Shown here piece by piece: positions 1-8,143 of a stretch of DNA of 15,916 bases. Position numbers and translations under genes: made by a program. How positions within the stretch are numbered: position 1 is the first letter of the stretch; every line of letters starts with the position of its first letter. The DNA comes from an uncultured Campylobacter sp. (GTDB lineage Bacteria; Campylobacterota; Campylobacteria; Campylobacterales; Campylobacteraceae): assembly GCF_947255105.1 (NCBI RefSeq), contig NZ_CAMYFP010000019.1, forward strand, positions 1 through 15,916, read 5' to 3'. Below the pieces are notes generated by a model, which was not told the DNA's origin, did no database searches, and worked only from the letters and a program-made list of their open reading frames with translations.

Positions 1-55
1 TGGTTACTATGGTAGCTAGTTTCAATCCCCTTAAGTCGGGTCAATCTCTTTCAAT
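1..55 (-). CRISPR. CRISPR array 1, leader-proximal end (partial)
   Basis: One 37-nt repeat at 19-55. On the minus strand it ends in the core GACTTAAGGGGATTGAAAC, so processing by Cas6 would leave the typical 8-nt AUUGAAAC tag. Bases 1-18 are the start of the first spacer and the array continues outside the window. The orientation is set by the leader, which lies on the right (56-490) and matches the leaders of arrays 2 and 3. The left part of this repeat (as transcribed) differs from the array 2 and 3 repeats at a few bases (GAGATTGACCC against GACATTGACCC). With a single repeat in view, the array is recognised only by identity to the other two. Confidence 0.85.
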
Positions 56-95
56 AGCCTAAACTATTATAACTCCTTCATAAAAGACAATCAAA

Positions 96-101
96 ATTAT
101 A
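96..101 (-). promoter_or_regulatory. Array 1 leader promoter, -10 hexamer
   Basis: TATAAT on the minus strand, with 40 nt between it and the first repeat. The same hexamer sits at exactly the same distance in L2 (9429-9434) and L3 (14924-14929). The start of transcription would fall some 33 nt before the repeat. No good -35 is seen, which is usual for epsilonproteobacterial sigma-70 promoters. A second TATAAT-like word lies closer to the repeat (about 66-71). Confidence 0.55.
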
Positions 102-146
102 CTAAATTTGCCTTTCTAAATCCTTATATCATCTAAATTTCAAGCA

Positions 147-468
147 AAAAGTTCGCAAACCTAGCTAAATTTACAAAGAGCAACTTAGGAATTTAAGCTA
201 TCAATTTAATAAAACAGCCTAAATTTGGCACTTTCAAAAAATAAAAAGTTCGCAAATCAAATTTAAAAAAGCCAAAATTTTTAGATTTGCCAAATTTAAG
301 TGAAAGTTAAGTTTGGAGATACCCTTAAAATTAATATTTGAAACTTAAATCAAACTAAAAGTTCGCAAACCTAGTGAAATTTACAAAGAGCAACTTGGGA
401 ATTTGAGCCATCAATTTAATAAAATACCTAAATTTGGAGCTTTCAAAAAATAAAAAGTTCGCAAATCA
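147..468 (-). repeat. Internal tandem-like duplication within leader L1
   Basis: Two direct copies of an approximately 113-nt unit, 147-259 and 357-468, about 90% identical by eye. Each begins and ends with an AAAAGTTCGCAAA motif. The second copy has CTAGTGAAATTT where the first has CTAGCTAAATTT. In that detail it resembles the proximal unit of leader L3 rather than its neighbour in L1, which suggests the copy came from another leader by recombination. Confidence 0.75.
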
Positions 469-490
469 ATTAGTAAATATGTTGATAAAA

Positions 491-2854
491 TCACTCAAAT
501 TTTTTAAAAATTTCATCTATCTGGCTCTCTTTGAAAATCTTTTGCAGCTCTGCCTTTCTTCTAAATGTCCTAACTCTCTTTTTGCTAGCATCTTTTGCTA
601 AGTTTTCGATGTGACTTGCGATTTTGGCACGATTGTCATCGTCTATATTAATCTTGCTTTTATCTAGCTTTTTTAGAAGCATAGTTATCTCATCTAAGCT
701 AGGAAGCTTTATGATATCCATGGCATTTGCGCTATCGCTAGGCTCTACTTTACTCTCTAAACTTAGCCTTTCAAGCTCTTTTTTTGCCTCATCTACAGAG
801 TCGTGATCTGGATAGGTTTTGATGTGCTTTTCTATCATCTCTTTGTAGTATCTGTTTTGCTTGCTTTTGGTTATAGAGTGCCAATTATCCCAAGCTTTTT
901 TATCTTCTTCTTGCTCTTTTTGTTGTTTTATCTGTGTGTTTATCTGCTCTAGTTTTTCTTTTGCCTCTTTAGTAAAGTCGCTATCTGGATAGTTTTGGAT
1001 GAAGTTTTTCAAAATATTGATATCTTGTGTATTTTGGATAGATTGCCATTTTTGAATAATTGCTTTGTTTTTTTCTAAATTTTCAAGCTCCTCTTTGGAA
1101 AGTGAGAGTTTAAAGCAACTATCATCAAAATTAACCAATGAGCTATAAGATTTTAGATACTCCCTTTTTGTTTTTGCCTTTGAAAACTCGCCAATATCCA
1201 TATATTTCAAAGCAAAATCGCCCTTACTCTCTTGCTCCATCGCCATAGCTAAAAGCTCTTTTAAAGAGTCATTTTTTTCTAAATCGCCCCAATAAGGAAT
1301 TTGTTTTAATATCTCTTTTTCAAAAGCGGCTAAATACTCCTTTATCTCATCTTGTGATAGGTTTGTTATCTCGATGGTGCATTTTCCATAGCCATATGGC
1401 TTTGCAAAGCCTAAGTTATAAAAGGTGTTTTTGGTATTGTGAAAAGTTATGGCTGAGATGAGCGCTCCGATTTCTGCCTTTTTTAGGTTGTGGAATTTAA
1501 CTTTGCCGCTAAATTTGGTCCCTTTGTCAAGTGGCGCGAAAAATGACTTTACATTTTCTGAGCTTTCTTTTTCTTTTGTAGTAGAAACTTCGCCGCCTTT
1601 ATGAACTGGATATCTTTTTCTACCTGCAATCTCAAATCTATCATCCATATAGCTCTTTAATTCGCCTCCGGATTGTTTGATATAATTTGGATAGTAAGAG
1701 GCTCTTGGCGTTCCTAAAATCTCACCTCTTGAATCAAGTTCTTTTGGACTACCCAAAGCAAGAAAGTGGCTAAAATAAACTCTTCCTTTAAGTGCTTCTT
1801 TTGTATCTTTGTCGGTATATCCAAATATGGCTTGAGTTAGGTCTAGTGAGCTTTTTGTGTTTTGGAGAATACCTGCTGAAATGCTGTGCTTATAAATGAT
1901 TTTATACATATATGCAAGTCCAAAATGAAGAAGCTCGCCCTTATCATCTAGCTGGAAAAATACCGGCACTTTTCCTGCATTTTTAAGTTTTTCTTTCCAA
2001 TACCCCCAGTCGATCGACTCTTTTGGCTCTGTTTTTCTATCGTCAAAGTAGGCAAATTTGAAGTCTTCCATCATCTTTTGTGAAACTAAAAACTCTTGTT
2101 TTATCTCATCAAAGAAGATAAACTCATAGATCTTTCCAGATGCTTTTTTTCCATCTTTAGCTTCTTTTCTAGCACCTGGCTGACCTGTAAATACGATAGT
2201 TCCAGCTTTTCCACTGTTGTCTTGTATATAGATATCTCTTGAATAGCTTTTTTTTAAATATCTAAATTTATTTTCTAAATTTTTGCCTTTCAAAAGAGAG
2301 TCTTCATACTTATATTTAGCAGTTTTTAGCTCTTTGTTTTTATTTTTATTTTCAAAATAACCATCTCTAAATTCCTTAGAAAACTCCATATTGTAAATTT
2401 TATCAATCTCTTTTTGACTAATTCTACCTGGAATACCACAATCTTGTATAAAAAAATCACCATCTTTTTTATATAGCCAACCGCAATATGTAGGCTTTCT
2501 CATCTGCTCCATATAAAAATTTTCACCTTTTGAGAAGTCTCTAACAGCGTAAGTGCTATCATCAAAATCTCTAAGTTTAGAAAAGCTAATTATCTCTAAA
2601 ACGCTTCTTATAGTGCCTTTTATGCTTGTAGCAGGGATAAAAAACTTGCCGCCAATGTTGCAAAACTTCGTCTCTTTTTCTTCTCTATCTTTTTTGCTAT
2701 TTGCAATAAAAATTGGAGAATGCGCAGTTATGCTTAGCTCCAACTCTCCACTTTGTCCATCTCTAAATGGGATATCATGGCTAATATCTTTTGCCCAAGA
2801 TGGATAAAATACTTTTTTGTTTAGTGGGGCAAAATTATAAGGTGCTTTTATCAT
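491..2854 (-). CDS. Type III-D Cas7-insertion RAMP protein (TIGR03986-like) with TPR-like C-terminal tail
   Basis: A RAMP protein of 787 aa, last gene of the effector operon. Residues 36-90 hold the first RAMP strand and the helix motif IPATSIKGTIR (73-83). The glycine-rich closing loop LGFAKPYGYGKCTIEI is at 481-496. The roughly 400 residues between are far longer than in a standard Cas7 and fit the Cas7-insertion subunit of III-D systems (TIGR03986 family). It should form the end of the crRNA-bound backbone. From about 590 an extra tail follows: two helical repeats, each with a YPD..(8)..EAK..LE signature (around 622-646 and 681-697), a charged linker, and a basic last 50 residues rich in K and R. 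The tail looks like TPR/BamD-type repeats and its role is unknown. The start has a strong AAGGAG 7-8 nt upstream and lies 3 nt after csx19. Family assignment is firm, the role of the tail is inference. Confidence 0.85.
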   Translation of the reverse strand: MIKAPYNFAPLNKKVFYPSWAKDISHDIPFRDGQSGELELSITAHSPIFIANSKKDREEKETKFCNIGGKFFIPATSIKGTIRSVLEIISFSKLRDFDDSTYAVRDFSKGENFYMEQMRKPTYCGWLYKKDGDFFIQDCGIPGRISQKEIDKIYNMEFSKEFRDGYFENKNKNKELKTAKYKYEDSLLKGKNLENKFRYLKKSYSRDIYIQDNSGKAGTIVFTGQPGARKEAKDGKKASGKIYEFIFFDEIKQEFLVSQKMMEDFKFAYFDDRKTEPKESIDWGYWKEKLKNAGKVPVFFQLDDKGELLHFGLAYMYKIIYKHSISAGILQNTKSSLDLTQAIFGYTDKDTKEALKGRVYFSHFLALGSPKELDSRGEILGTPRASYYPNYIKQSGGELKSYMDDRFEIAGRKRYPVHKGGEVSTTKEKESSENVKSFFAPLDKGTKFSGKVKFHNLKKAEIGALISAITFHNTKNTFYNLGFAKPYGYGKCTIEITNLSQDEIKEYLAAFEKEILKQIPYWGDLEKNDSLKELLAMAMEQESKGDFALKYMDIGEFSKAKTKREYLKSYSSLVNFDDSCFKLSLSKEELENLEKNKAIIQKWQSIQNTQDINILKNFIQNYPDSDFTKEAKEKLEQINTQIKQQKEQEEDKKAWDNWHSITKSKQNRYYKEMIEKHIKTYPDHDSVDEAKKELERLSLESKVEPSDSANAMDIIKLPSLDEITMLLKKLDKSKINIDDDNRAKIASHIENLAKDASKKRVRTFRRKAELQKIFKESQIDEIFKKFE

Positions 2855-2857
2855 CTC

Positions 2858-3298
2858 TTAACTCCTTTTTATCTCTTTGCTAAAACCGGCAAAAACAACT
2901 CTGTCTAATATAGGCGTTTTAAACTCATCTAAGATATTGCCCTGCATATCTTTGGCAAATCCACCTTCAAATTTGTAAATTTGAGCCATTTTGATATAAA
3001 GATTTGAGATGTTACTTTCATAAATTTCAATATCATCATCCAAAACAGCATCTAAATTCGTCTGGCAAATTAGCCATTTTCCATCAAGCATTTTTATAGA
3101 GACACTTGTTTTTGTAGCTTCATTGTAAAAATACGCTTCGCTTATAAAACCACTCTCATCACTTATTTTTAGAGATTTATCTATGAAAAGATCTTTACTG
3201 GTGTCGAATTTTCTATTGGAAAACTGCACAAAGCCATCGTAGTTTTGTAAATTTGAGTTTATATACTCTATCACCTCTTTTTTACTCTTTAGTATCAT
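2858..3298 (-). CDS. csx19: Type III-D CRISPR-associated protein Csx19
   Basis: A protein of 146 aa between the double-Cas7 and Cas7-insertion genes, where Csx19 (TIGR03984) is expected in type III-D loci. The length and the central strand pair (AYFYNEATKTSVSIKML followed by a short WLICQT strand) fit the family. In the studied III-Dv complex Csx19 is a structural subunit of the effector; its exact job is poorly defined. The start chosen is ATG 3298, preceded by AAGGA with 7 nt spacing. The longer in-frame start at 3304 is a TTG only one base after that AAGGA and is unlikely. The gene overlaps the end of the double-Cas7 gene by 17 nt, which suggests translational coupling. The assignment rests on context and length more than on a diagnostic motif. 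Confidence 0.7.
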   Translation of the reverse strand: MILKSKKEVIEYINSNLQNYDGFVQFSNRKFDTSKDLFIDKSLKISDESGFISEAYFYNEATKTSVSIKMLDGKWLICQTNLDAVLDDDIEIYESNISNLYIKMAQIYKFEGGFAKDMQGNILDEFKTPILDRVVFAGFSKEIKRS

Positions 3299-4670
3299 GC
3301 ACAAATCCTTTTTGTGTTATATCTTTGCCATTTTTAAAAACTTTGCCACTAAAAAATCCATGTCCTTTTGTAGTCGCCCCGCCAAGTGGAAGCATTCCGT
3401 TGCAGATATCATTTAGCGCATTTTCAAAGGCCTTTTGCTCTTTGCTGTCTATATCATCATAAACTAAAATATCCAAGTTTATGCTCTTGTTATAAATTGA
3501 GGTTTTTTCTTGAAACAAAGCTCCATCTTTGGCGCCACCTCTAAATCTATCAATAGCAACATGTTCAAAAACTCTCTCATCATCTACTTCGATAAACAGA
3601 TCACTCATTAAAATTTTGCCCTTTTTGCCATCTAGAAAGTCTTTGTTGCCCTTTTGTGTGCCAAATATAGATATAAGATTGTTATGTGTATCACTATCGC
3701 CAATAAATTTAGAATCAAGCAAATTTAGATGATAGATACTTCTATGCAAAATCGCACCTTTTATGCTACTTGCAGGAAGTAGTGTCAAGCTCTCTTTTAT
3801 CGCTCCTTTGCCGCCATCATAACAAACAATATGCTCTTTTACCGGCATCATATCAGCTTGTGAATCTCCAAAGCCACTTCCAAACATAAAAAAGTCATCT
3901 GGTTTTAGCTTGAGAGTATATCTATTTAGCTTTTTTGTATCGCTTCCAAAAACAGATAGTTTTGAAATTTGAAGCTCATTTAAGCTGTTTTTTAAAGAGC
4001 AATTTAGAGATGATGAAGTATTTCTATACTCATTTGAGTTGATATTAAACTCCTGCCAAGATGAAAGCTCGTCCAAAACTCGCACCGCCCCAAAGCCTTT
4101 TGTAACTCCACCACCTAGTCTAAAAGTCTCACTTTGCAAGATAAATATAATATCTCTAAGCTCATCTTTAAGCTCTTTTTTATCTTCAAAAATCTCTATC
4201 CTAAATTTAAACCTTGTTCCTTTGAAAACTATCTCTTCATCAAATTTGCCACTATCTTCAACTACACCCTTATCATTTATGCGGTTGTGATCTCTTACTG
4301 GAAGTTCCCTAAAATAGTTTAAAAAATCGCTTTTGTTTTCTAGGAGTAGCTCTTCGCAGACTTGCATATTTTCATCACAAAGCAAGGCATTTGAGATGAC
4401 AATTCTTGAGCCTTTTGCATCTTTTTCGCTCTTATTAGGAAGAATTTGTTTTTGCTCCTCTATATCATCGCCAAAAAGAGAATATATGGCCTCATTTTTG
4501 ATAAATTTAGAGCGGATTGCGCCCGATATGGAACTACCCAAAATCATAGGCAAGCCATTCCAATCCCTTTGGACTGGGCTATCAAGTAGAAAGTCTATAT
4601 CGCTACTTCCTACATTTAGCGGTGTAGTCATTTCGATAATTATATTTGATATGATGCTTTTTTGACTCAT
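3282..4670 (-). CDS. Double-Cas7 RAMP protein (Cas7-2x of the III-D effector)
   Basis: A protein of 462 aa with two complete RAMP/Cas7 domains in tandem. Domain 1 (about 5-210) has the helix motif GSSISGAIRSK at 45-55, a thumb-like RDHNRINDKG segment at 126-135 and the closing loop RLGGGVTKGFGAV at 184-196. Domain 2 (about 250-460) repeats the plan: PASSIKGAILHR at 299-310, AIDRFRGGAKDG at 382-393 and LPLGGATTKGHGFFSG at 427-442. The acidic stretch before each helix motif (D24-D30 in domain 1, D269-D273 in domain 2) lies where Csm3/Cmr4 carry the aspartate that cuts target RNA, so both domains may be catalytic; this is inference. ATG 4670 overlaps the csx10 stop by 4 nt (ATGA) and has AGGA upstream. 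It corresponds in layout to Cas7-2x of the III-Dv complex. Confidence 0.85.
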   Translation of the reverse strand: MSQKSIISNIIIEMTTPLNVGSSDIDFLLDSPVQRDWNGLPMILGSSISGAIRSKFIKNEAIYSLFGDDIEEQKQILPNKSEKDAKGSRIVISNALLCDENMQVCEELLLENKSDFLNYFRELPVRDHNRINDKGVVEDSGKFDEEIVFKGTRFKFRIEIFEDKKELKDELRDIIFILQSETFRLGGGVTKGFGAVRVLDELSSWQEFNINSNEYRNTSSSLNCSLKNSLNELQISKLSVFGSDTKKLNRYTLKLKPDDFFMFGSGFGDSQADMMPVKEHIVCYDGGKGAIKESLTLLPASSIKGAILHRSIYHLNLLDSKFIGDSDTHNNLISIFGTQKGNKDFLDGKKGKILMSDLFIEVDDERVFEHVAIDRFRGGAKDGALFQEKTSIYNKSINLDILVYDDIDSKEQKAFENALNDICNGMLPLGGATTKGHGFFSGKVFKNGKDITQKGFVHDTKE

Positions 4671-6073
4671 TTGCTATCCTTTCTACATCTTGCAGACAGA
4701 AGTCTTACAAACATTTTTTTATTGGACAGAGATTTAATCTCTTTTATAAGTCCTTCGCCACAATTTTCCCACTGCTTTTTAGATACGCCTTTTTTGGTAA
4801 ATTCTTCAATATTTTTAAGTAGTTCATCATCATTTTTTGATCTGATTGCAAAGTTGTTTATCGCGCCCCATTGAGAATTTGTAGGATTTTTATCCCCGTA
4901 TTTAAATGCTTCAACCCTATCTATTAGTTCCAAAAACTGAGTATCTTCTCTCTCTTTTTGAGATAGAAATTTTATAAGATTTGTCTGTGGCTCTTTTGTG
5001 TTTTTTGACTGCTCTTTTTTAAATTTCACTAAATTTTCATTGTTTTTATTTATATTAAAGTTTGAATTTGAGCTATCTTTTACATCTAAAAATTTAGGAT
5101 TTACCAAAATAGCACCAAAACCCTCATTTTGAAAACTGCCGATATACTTAGGAATTTTCTCATCTTTATCTAAATTTTTAATAGTTATAACGCTTCCCTT
5201 TTTTATAAAATACCTCATCATCTCGCAAGAGATTTTTTTTGCATTATAGGGGATATAGTTTCCAACCTTTATGTGAGAATTTCTAAAGTCTATCTGCCCG
5301 CTTTTTAACCCCAAATCAGAAGCACTTCTTAGCAAGGTAGGATTTCCAAACTCATCAAAAAGCGCTATTCTAGACTTTGCGTAGATGTAAGTTAAATTGT
5401 CATTTGGCTTAAAACTATCTATTTCGTCGTTTAAATTTGACTTTTCTATAAGAACTCTGCCATATTGTGCTGTTTTGGACTTGCCAAGAAGTTGCTCACC
5501 TAGTAAAAACTCCTCTATTTGATCTAGTGTTTCATCGTCGCTGCACTCTATGCTAAATAAAAATTTAAGCCCCTTTTCAAAAGAGGTGTAACCAAACATA
5601 TATCCATCTTTGCTTCTTCTATTTTTTTCATCGTGAGCTGACTTTTGGGAATAGTTGTAGTTAAAGTTGTGCGAAAAATAGTCCTCATTTATGTAGCCAT
5701 CTCTAAGTTGTTTTAGCTGCTTTTGCTCTTTTATTAGCTTTTTTTGTTCTTCTTCATCGCTCAAAAATAACCTATTATAATATCCCTCTCCAACCTTTAA
5801 GTTGCAAAAACAAAGTGGAATTTTATAGCCTGGCTTTAGCACTATTTTGCTCTTATCTACTAAACTCTCTATTAGTATATCTCCATCGCCAAATTTAACT
5901 TCGCCTGAGTGAAAAACATAAAATGGATCTTTAAATTTATCATAGTTTCTAGCTACCATTCCCAAAAATGCATTGCCTGGTATAAAGTCTAAATTTGGAC
6001 TATCTCCCTCAGTATTGACACTCGCTTTTAGTATGATATCGCTTTTAAACTCGCATGTATAGTATCTTTTCAT
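4667..6073 (-). CDS. csx10: Type III-D RAMP protein Csx10 (Cas5-like) with probable Cas11-like C-terminal domain
   Basis: A protein of 468 aa. The N-terminus (KRYYTCEFKSDIILKA, then DFIPGNAFLGMVA at 29-41) is the Cas5-type first RAMP domain seen in Csx10. There are glycine-rich loops at about 197-208 (GKSKTAQYGRVL) and 312-322 (GSFQNEGFGAI). This subunit should cap the 5' tag of the crRNA. After a polar, Asn/Lys-rich linker (about 330-362) comes a helical domain (363-468) with NPTNSQWGAINNF near 396-408. No separate small-subunit gene (csm2/cmr5/cas11) exists in the operon, so this tail is the best candidate for the Cas11 role; that is inference from position and helical character. The gene overlaps cas7 upstream and the double-Cas7 downstream by 4 nt each. 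GGAG lies 7 nt before the ATG. Confidence 0.83.
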   Translation of the reverse strand: MKRYYTCEFKSDIILKASVNTEGDSPNLDFIPGNAFLGMVARNYDKFKDPFYVFHSGEVKFGDGDILIESLVDKSKIVLKPGYKIPLCFCNLKVGEGYYNRLFLSDEEEQKKLIKEQKQLKQLRDGYINEDYFSHNFNYNYSQKSAHDEKNRRSKDGYMFGYTSFEKGLKFLFSIECSDDETLDQIEEFLLGEQLLGKSKTAQYGRVLIEKSNLNDEIDSFKPNDNLTYIYAKSRIALFDEFGNPTLLRSASDLGLKSGQIDFRNSHIKVGNYIPYNAKKISCEMMRYFIKKGSVITIKNLDKDEKIPKYIGSFQNEGFGAILVNPKFLDVKDSSNSNFNINKNNENLVKFKKEQSKNTKEPQTNLIKFLSQKEREDTQFLELIDRVEAFKYGDKNPTNSQWGAINNFAIRSKNDDELLKNIEEFTKKGVSKKQWENCGEGLIKEIKSLSNKKMFVRLLSARCRKDSK

Positions 6074-6591
6074 CTCTCATCTCCAACTATTTTAAACTCA
6101 CATCTTCCAAGGCCGCGATTTCTATTTAAGCCCATCTGCTTTATGCTCTGAAGAGATTTGATGATAAGTTCCTTTTCATCTGTCTTTATAAAGCCACTTA
6201 AAGTTAGTGGTATAACAACTTCAAGCTGTCTTAAGCTCTGATCTTTGGCAATGCCATTTTCATCTATCCTAGTTTGTGAAATTTTGGCAAAAAGATATTT
6301 TTTCAAAGAGTGATTTTTCTTAAGATATGCGACCTCATCTTCGCTAAGTGTGGCGTTTGAGAAGTATGAGTTTGCCTCAAAATCTCCCTCACCTCCAAAA
6401 ATATGTTTAATTTTCTCTTCGTTTGACTCTATCACTCTGAAATACTGCCTTACTAGCCCTTTTATCGTCTTTCCAGGAACATATGGAAGTCCAAATTTAT
6501 CCTTAACGACAATGCTATCATACATAGAACCTGCACTATCGCCACTGCCCAAATGCCAATAATCCAAAAATTTAATACAATACCTTATCAC
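6070..6591 (-). CDS. cas7: Single-domain Cas7 (Csm3-like RAMP) subunit
   Basis: A compact RAMP protein of 173 aa. It opens with a strand and LGSGDSAGSMYDSIVVKD (14-31), followed by the helix motif VPGKTIKGLVRQY, and closes with the loop MGLNRNRGLGRCEFKI near the end. D25, just ahead of the SIVVKD strand, sits where the target-cleaving aspartate of Csm3 lies (D before xPVIRD), so target RNA cutting is plausible. It starts at a GTG (6591) that overlaps the cas10 stop as GTGA, with AAGGA 6-7 nt upstream. It ends in an ATGA overlap with csx10. In the III-Dv system the equivalent Cas7 domain is fused to Cas5 and Cas11 in one polypeptide; here it is a separate gene in the same order. At 173 aa it is short for a Csm3, and the thumb region is small. 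Confidence 0.85.
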   Translation of the reverse strand: MIRYCIKFLDYWHLGSGDSAGSMYDSIVVKDKFGLPYVPGKTIKGLVRQYFRVIESNEEKIKHIFGGEGDFEANSYFSNATLSEDEVAYLKKNHSLKKYLFAKISQTRIDENGIAKDQSLRQLEVVIPLTLSGFIKTDEKELIIKSLQSIKQMGLNRNRGLGRCEFKIVGDER

Positions 6592-8135
6592 TGCTCATCC
6601 TTTTTGTCGGTAATAGAAAAATAGGAGATAATGTCATAAAATGGCGTGTAGCACGATAGTTTGTCATCTTTTATCCTAACTACAAAAGGATTTGTAAAGC
6701 TAAACTTATCGCCAAATTTAAACAGATCTTCAAACTCTTTTGTCGTAAAATCATCGCTACCACTATTTTTAGAGGCAATCATCTCAGAAATTCTTTTAAG
6801 CCTTGTTTTTGAGTTGGTGTAGTTATCTGCCAAAATATCTAAATAATCCCTTAGTCTAGACTTTGGAGAGTTGTTTTTCATAAACAGCTTTACAAGCTTC
6901 AAAAATCTATCTGCTGTTATAAATGAACTATCCCTAACATCCTCTTCATTGATAAAATATGGTCCAAAATTTAGCCCAACATCTACATTGTTATACTCTT
7001 TTTTTGTCTCTTTGCCGATAAAAACTTCGCCGATACCCAGCTTTTTAATGATATTTCTAAAGGTTAGCTCTGTGGCGATGAGATTTTTATAGTTTGAGAC
7101 ACTAGAGCTTTGGATATTGTGAAACATAATGCTTGATGGTGGTAAATCTTTGTTTATCGCCCTGCTTTGCTCTTTTGCATAAGAACAAAGGCTCTCCGCC
7201 AAATTTATAGCATAGTGAAACGGAAATTTATGGTTGCAAAATGCTATTCCAGCACACATTGTAAGCTTGCTATCTTCTGCATTTTTAAAGGAAAGTTTTT
7301 GAGCGCTTAGTCTTTCAAATGCCTTTATAAAATTGCTAGTAAGCTCTAATGCTATATCGGCGCTACATATGATAGCCAAGTCATCGCCGCCTAATATCAC
7401 TTTTCTGATGTTTTTATATCTTTTCTTTTCTTTAAATGGTTTTATCGCCTCTTCAAAGGCTTTTTGCGTAATCTCTTCTAATTTTGCTGAAAAGTTTTTA
7501 TAGACATCTTTTACCTCTTTGTCTGTTTTTGCCTCTTTTAAAAGAGTGGCTATTTTAATGCCAAGAGAGTTGCCATCAGCGTGGATAATGGCGGTTTTGT
7601 TTTTGGAGTTTTTGGGTATTGTTTTTATCTCTAGTCCTGCAATATCATCATATTTTTTTATGTTGTCATTGTAGTAGTTATTTTTTTGAAGTGTTAGCAA
7701 ATCTGCATCATCACTAGCTATCATCGGTCTGCCACTTTTTGGCGCCATTTTGATGAGAAAATTTGAAAAATCAAAAGGCAAATGCGCTCTGTTTCTTTCA
7801 GTATTTAGCTCTCTTTCTAGCTTTTTAAATGCCTCTTTAAGCTCTCCATCTTCAAATTTAACTATACTTTGGCAATTTTCTACTCCACAAGCCTTTTTGC
7901 TAAATTCTCTCCTTAAGGTTAGCACCAACTCTAGAAGTTTGTTTTTTTCATCTTCTTCAAATACAAGCTTTATATTACCAGCTGCATTTATGATGATATT
8001 TTTGCCATACTCTTTTTTATCAACTTCAAAGCTCTTTATAAGTCCGCTTCCACCTATGATTGATCTAAGCTCGTTAGTAGAAAAGATCAAGTTTTGGATA
8101 TCTTTTACACTAAGTCCATATAGATATTTACTCAT
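6588..8135 (-). CDS. cas10: Cas10, type III-D large subunit with GGDD cyclase, no HD domain
   Basis: A protein of 515 aa. It starts directly with a Cas10/Cmr2 palm-type strand (KYLYGLSVKDIQNLIF), so the N-terminal HD nuclease of many Cas10 proteins is absent. The second palm domain carries HADGNSLG at 185-192 and the hairpin VILGGDDLAI with GGDD at 249-252, the metal- and ATP-binding residues of cyclic oligoadenylate synthesis. Both are intact. C83 and C88 may be remains of the zinc site between the palms; the usual second cysteine group before the SGRP motif is missing (it reads APKSGRP at 131-137). The helical C-terminal half is divergent. ATG 8135 has AGGAG 6 nt upstream and follows cas6 by 8 nt. 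Target binding by the complex should trigger signal synthesis for the CARF proteins encoded at 9901-12648. Confidence 0.92.
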   Translation of the reverse strand: MSKYLYGLSVKDIQNLIFSTNELRSIIGGSGLIKSFEVDKKEYGKNIIINAAGNIKLVFEEDEKNKLLELVLTLRREFSKKACGVENCQSIVKFEDGELKEAFKKLERELNTERNRAHLPFDFSNFLIKMAPKSGRPMIASDDADLLTLQKNNYYNDNIKKYDDIAGLEIKTIPKNSKNKTAIIHADGNSLGIKIATLLKEAKTDKEVKDVYKNFSAKLEEITQKAFEEAIKPFKEKKRYKNIRKVILGGDDLAIICSADIALELTSNFIKAFERLSAQKLSFKNAEDSKLTMCAGIAFCNHKFPFHYAINLAESLCSYAKEQSRAINKDLPPSSIMFHNIQSSSVSNYKNLIATELTFRNIIKKLGIGEVFIGKETKKEYNNVDVGLNFGPYFINEEDVRDSSFITADRFLKLVKLFMKNNSPKSRLRDYLDILADNYTNSKTRLKRISEMIASKNSGSDDFTTKEFEDLFKFGDKFSFTNPFVVRIKDDKLSCYTPFYDIISYFSITDKKDEQ

Positions 8136-8143
8136 ATTTGCTC

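Larger units (their letters stand above)
56..490 (-). promoter_or_regulatory. Leader of CRISPR array 1 (leader copy L1)
   Basis: A gene-free stretch of 435 nt between array 1 and the end of the effector operon. It is nearly identical to the leader of array 2: bases 77-290 match 9410-9623 without a difference. It carries four copies of GTTCGCAAA at 151, 248, 361 and 457 (steps 97, 113, 96), with the first exactly 95 nt from the repeat. The half distal to the array (from about 357) is not homologous to the same part of L2 but is a second copy of the proximal unit. No factor-independent terminator for the upstream operon is visible, so operon transcripts may run on into the array. Confidence 0.8.

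Noticed and set aside
3299..3304. Longer csx19 starting at TTG 3304
   Set aside because: The TTG is one base from AAGGA, whereas ATG 3298 has the proper 7-nt spacing.
6588..8135. Zinc finger in Cas10
   Set aside because: Only two cysteines (C83, C88) are close together and the second pair is missing, so a full four-ligand site cannot be supported.
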